Origin: Tectiglobus sp965223355
GTDB taxonomy: Bacteria; Pseudomonadota; Alphaproteobacteria; Rhizobiales; Hyphomicrobiaceae
Direction: 5' to 3'
NCBI GenBank assembly: GCA_965223355.1
Contig: CBDCWE010000003.1
Coordinates: 2,666,001-2,730,000, forward strand
Length of the DNA stretch: 64,000 nt
The translations under genes were made by a program, and so were the position numbers. Within the stretch, counting starts at the first letter, position 1; each line of letters starts with the position of its first letter. This document shows positions 62,477 through 64,000 of this stretch, in pieces. The notes under the pieces were generated by a model. The model was not told where the DNA came from and ran no database searches. It saw only the letters and a list, made by a program, of their open reading frames with translations.

Positions 62477-63534
62477 TGTGTATTTCCAGAAGGTTGTTCG
62501 CATTCTCCGTTGGAGATTGTCCATTCGGTCCGGGTCGGGGAAGCTGATGTTGTGCTACGTCAGTGATTCACCGGAGGAGCGAATGAACACCCACAAGAAT
62601 GCACCCCTTACACCGGCAGGTCGAGAGCGCATGGTCCGCGCCGTTGTGGATGACGGCAAATCAAAGGCCGCTGTTGCTCGGGCCTTCCGCACAACTGCCA
62701 AAACTGTCGGCAAATGGGTTGGACGGTTCCGCGAGCACGGCGTCGAGGGCTTGCGTGATCGCTCATCCAGGCCCCGCTCATTGCCAAGCCAAACGCCGCT
62801 TGCCACTTGTGATGAAGTCGAAAGGTTGCGACGTCAGCGATACACCCAGGACCAGATTGCAGCCCAGACCGGCCTCTCGCGCACAACCGTCTCGCGCATC
62901 CTCAACAGCCGCGGTCTATCGCACTTGGCCTGCCTTGAACCGAAAGAGCCGCGCCCGCGATACGAACGGGAGACACCAGGCGAGATCATCCACATCGACA
63001 TCAAGAAACTCGGGCGTTTTTCCCGGCCTGGACACCGTGTGACCGGCAACCGTCACGGCCAGTCCGCGACACGTGGCGTCGGCTGGGAATATGTTCACGT
63101 TGCTATCGATGACCATTCCCGCGTCGCCTATTGCGACATCTTTCCAAACGAGAAAAAGGAAAGTGCGCTCGCACATCTCGAGGCCACGGTGGCTTACTAC
63201 AAACAACTTGGTGTCACCGTCACCCGCGTGATGACGGACAATGGTTCCTGCTATCGTTCGAAGGCCTTTCGCCGCGCATGCGCCAAACTCAACATCAAGC
63301 ACATCCGCACAAAACCTTACACGCCGCAAACGAACGGCAAGGCTGAGCGCTTCATCCAGACGACCATCCGCGAATGGGCCGACGCCACCGAGTACCACTC
63401 ATCCGAACAGCGCCAAGCCGACCTGTCTCAATGGCTACACCGCTACAACTGGCATCGCCCGCATGCTAGTCTCAACAAAAAACCACCCATCAGCCGCCTC
63501 GGCCTAACCGAGAACAACCTATTGAAGCTTCACA
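62477..63534 (+). mobile_element. IS481-family insertion sequence, element 2
   Basis: 1,058 bp with imperfect terminal inverted repeats TGTGTATTTCCAGAAGGTTGTTC (left, 62477) and TGTGAAGCTTCAATAGGTTGTTC (inverted right, 63534), flanked by the 6-bp direct duplication GCTAGA (62471-62476 and 63535-63540). That duplication fits the NCTAGN target known for IS481. The duplicated CTAG is the junction of a family A repeat. Confidence 0.85.
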
Positions 63535-63539
63535 GCTAG
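62583..63539 (+). CDS. IS481-family transposase (element 2)
   Basis: 318 residues. Two helix-turn-helix regions (SKAAVARAFRTTAKTVGKWVGRF; TQDQIAAQTGLSRTTVSRIL) precede the integrase core: Asp in IIHIDIKKLGRF, Asp in RVMTDNGSCY, Glu in NGKAERFIQTTIREW. The ATG at 62583 has GGAGG five bases upstream. The last codon and the TAG stop (63537-63539) lie outside the element's right terminal repeat, in the duplicated target GCTAGA, so this copy borrows its stop from the target site. Confidence 0.93.
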   Translation: MNTHKNAPLTPAGRERMVRAVVDDGKSKAAVARAFRTTAKTVGKWVGRFREHGVEGLRDRSSRPRSLPSQTPLATCDEVERLRRQRYTQDQIAAQTGLSRTTVSRILNSRGLSHLACLEPKEPRPRYERETPGEIIHIDIKKLGRFSRPGHRVTGNRHGQSATRGVGWEYVHVAIDDHSRVAYCDIFPNEKKESALAHLEATVAYYKQLGVTVTRVMTDNGSCYRSKAFRRACAKLNIKHIRTKPYTPQTNGKAERFIQTTIREWADATEYHSSEQRQADLSQWLHRYNWHRPHASLNKKPPISRLGLTENNLLKLHS

Positions 63540-63593
63540 AGCAACCTGCCTTTATTCGGGATCGTTCCGATTCCGAATAAAGGCAGGTTGCTC
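63539..63593. repeat. Repeat family A, copy 8 (55-bp minimal form)
   Basis: Only the second hairpin: arms of 26 bp (GAGCAACCTGCCTTTATTCG...) with one mismatch around a TTC loop, flanked by TA at 63537-63538 and 63594-63595. Both ends are the GAGCAACC end, so it is a symmetric palindrome without the bulge seen in long copies. Confidence 0.9.
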
Positions 63594-63595
63594 TA

Positions 63596-63753
63596 GGAAC
63601 CCTCTGAACACGTCTCGGGTTTCCAAAGGGCTTGGCCCTTTGGCGGGATCGTTAAGGGCAGAGCCCTTAACCAATCGCCGCTTGGCGGCGATCCTTGAGG
63701 GGCTTTCAGCCCCTCAAACTCCCCGACCAGGGGATCTATCCCCTGGACCCTCA
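63596..63753 (-). repeat. Repeat family C, copy 6
   Basis: Minus-oriented. The + strand left end GGAACCCTCTGAACACG corresponds to the distal terminal repeat, then the five hairpins in reverse order (CCAAAGGGC, TTAAGGGC, ATCGCCGC, GAGGGGC, CCAGGGGAT). It begins directly at the TA of family A copy 8. Confidence 0.85.
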
Positions 63754-64000
63754 AGAGCCCGTGATCTGATGGGTGGCCGGGCTGGCGGGACCCGCCGCAG
63801 GTTCGGTGAATCAGAAGCGCCCAACACTCGGGGGGAGAGAGTTGGGCGCAGAAGCGCAATTAGCGCGAGCACCGGGAGGGATGCCGGTGCTTCAGATGGT
63901 CATCGTCGGCTAGACGGGGGGCACTACCGATACAGATTGATGCCATCTGTTGGACAAATATAAGCTCAAGTCAGCCCAAATCAACAGAGGGACTCGAACA
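63754..64000. other. Terminal stretch with two hairpins and no recognised gene
   Basis: Two strong dyads lie in series: GCGCCCAACACTC/GAGTTGGGCGC (about 63808-63850) and AGCACCGG/CCGGTGCT (about 63869-63893). Neither is followed by a T run. The last 14 bases AGGGACTCGAACA resemble the T-arm of a tRNA on the minus strand; the window ends before this can be judged. Confidence 0.35.

Overview
The window looks like chromosomal DNA of an alphaproteobacterium, most likely order Hyphomicrobiales (Rhizobiales). Four things point there: the order divL, tsaE/phosphotransferase fusion, sugar nucleotidyltransferase, addB, addA, trxA; the facing block aroA, cmk, rpsA, sppA, ihfB, lapA-like, trpF, trpB, trpA, accD, folC; a complete imuA-imuB-dnaE2 cassette behind a GTTC-N7-GTTC LexA box; and an initiator tRNA with an A29-U41 pair. 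The genus cannot be told from sequence alone.

Layout. 1-5.8 kb: a minus-strand catabolic operon (hydantoinase/oxoprolinase B and A subunits, an isochorismatase-fold protein lacking the usual catalytic Cys, and an FAD oxidoreductase). 5.8-9 kb: an insertion-sequence graveyard (complete IS1595-type element, abutting IS3-type element, truncated host gene, IS481 relic). 9-10.4 kb: a patatin-like lipoprotein with a 37-residue membrane peptide downstream. 11-15.8 kb: an RND efflux pair whose adaptor gene sits between two copies of a small mobile repeat. 15.8-16.9 kb: a TA-flanked IS630-type element. 17-21 kb: thiolase, MmgE/PrpD protein, an alcohol dehydrogenase pseudogene, a TerC-like membrane protein. 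21.4-22.4 kb: rplM-rpsI. 22.9-24.7 kb: two secreted proteins of unknown role. 25-37.5 kb: the divL to trxA block. 37.5-49.4 kb: the long minus-strand folC to aroA block. 49.8-53.2 kb: a TIGR02300 protein, tRNA-fMet and tRNA-Thr with an IS481-type element between them, and clustered repeats. 53.3-60.4 kb: the SOS mutagenesis cassette. 60.8-64 kb: an L,D-transpeptidase, a small secreted protein, a second IS481-type element and more repeats.

The most unusual content is the small repeats. Repeat family A (55-136 bp, two hairpins, TA/CTAG junctions) occurs in eight recognisable copies plus remnants. One copy interrupts the alcohol dehydrogenase relic so exactly that removing it with one TA restores the reading frame, so it behaves as a MITE. 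Family C (about 170 bp) is a chain of five hairpins with terminal inverted repeats GGAACCTCTGAA, in six copies. A GC-rich unit occurs in frame inside both imuB (twice) and dnaE2, where it has grown into a seven-copy 24-bp tandem array. IS481-type elements appear to use the CTAG junctions of family A as landing sites.

Nothing here looks like a CRISPR array, a prophage or a known defence island. Functional statements are homology inferences from motifs read by eye; no database search was run.
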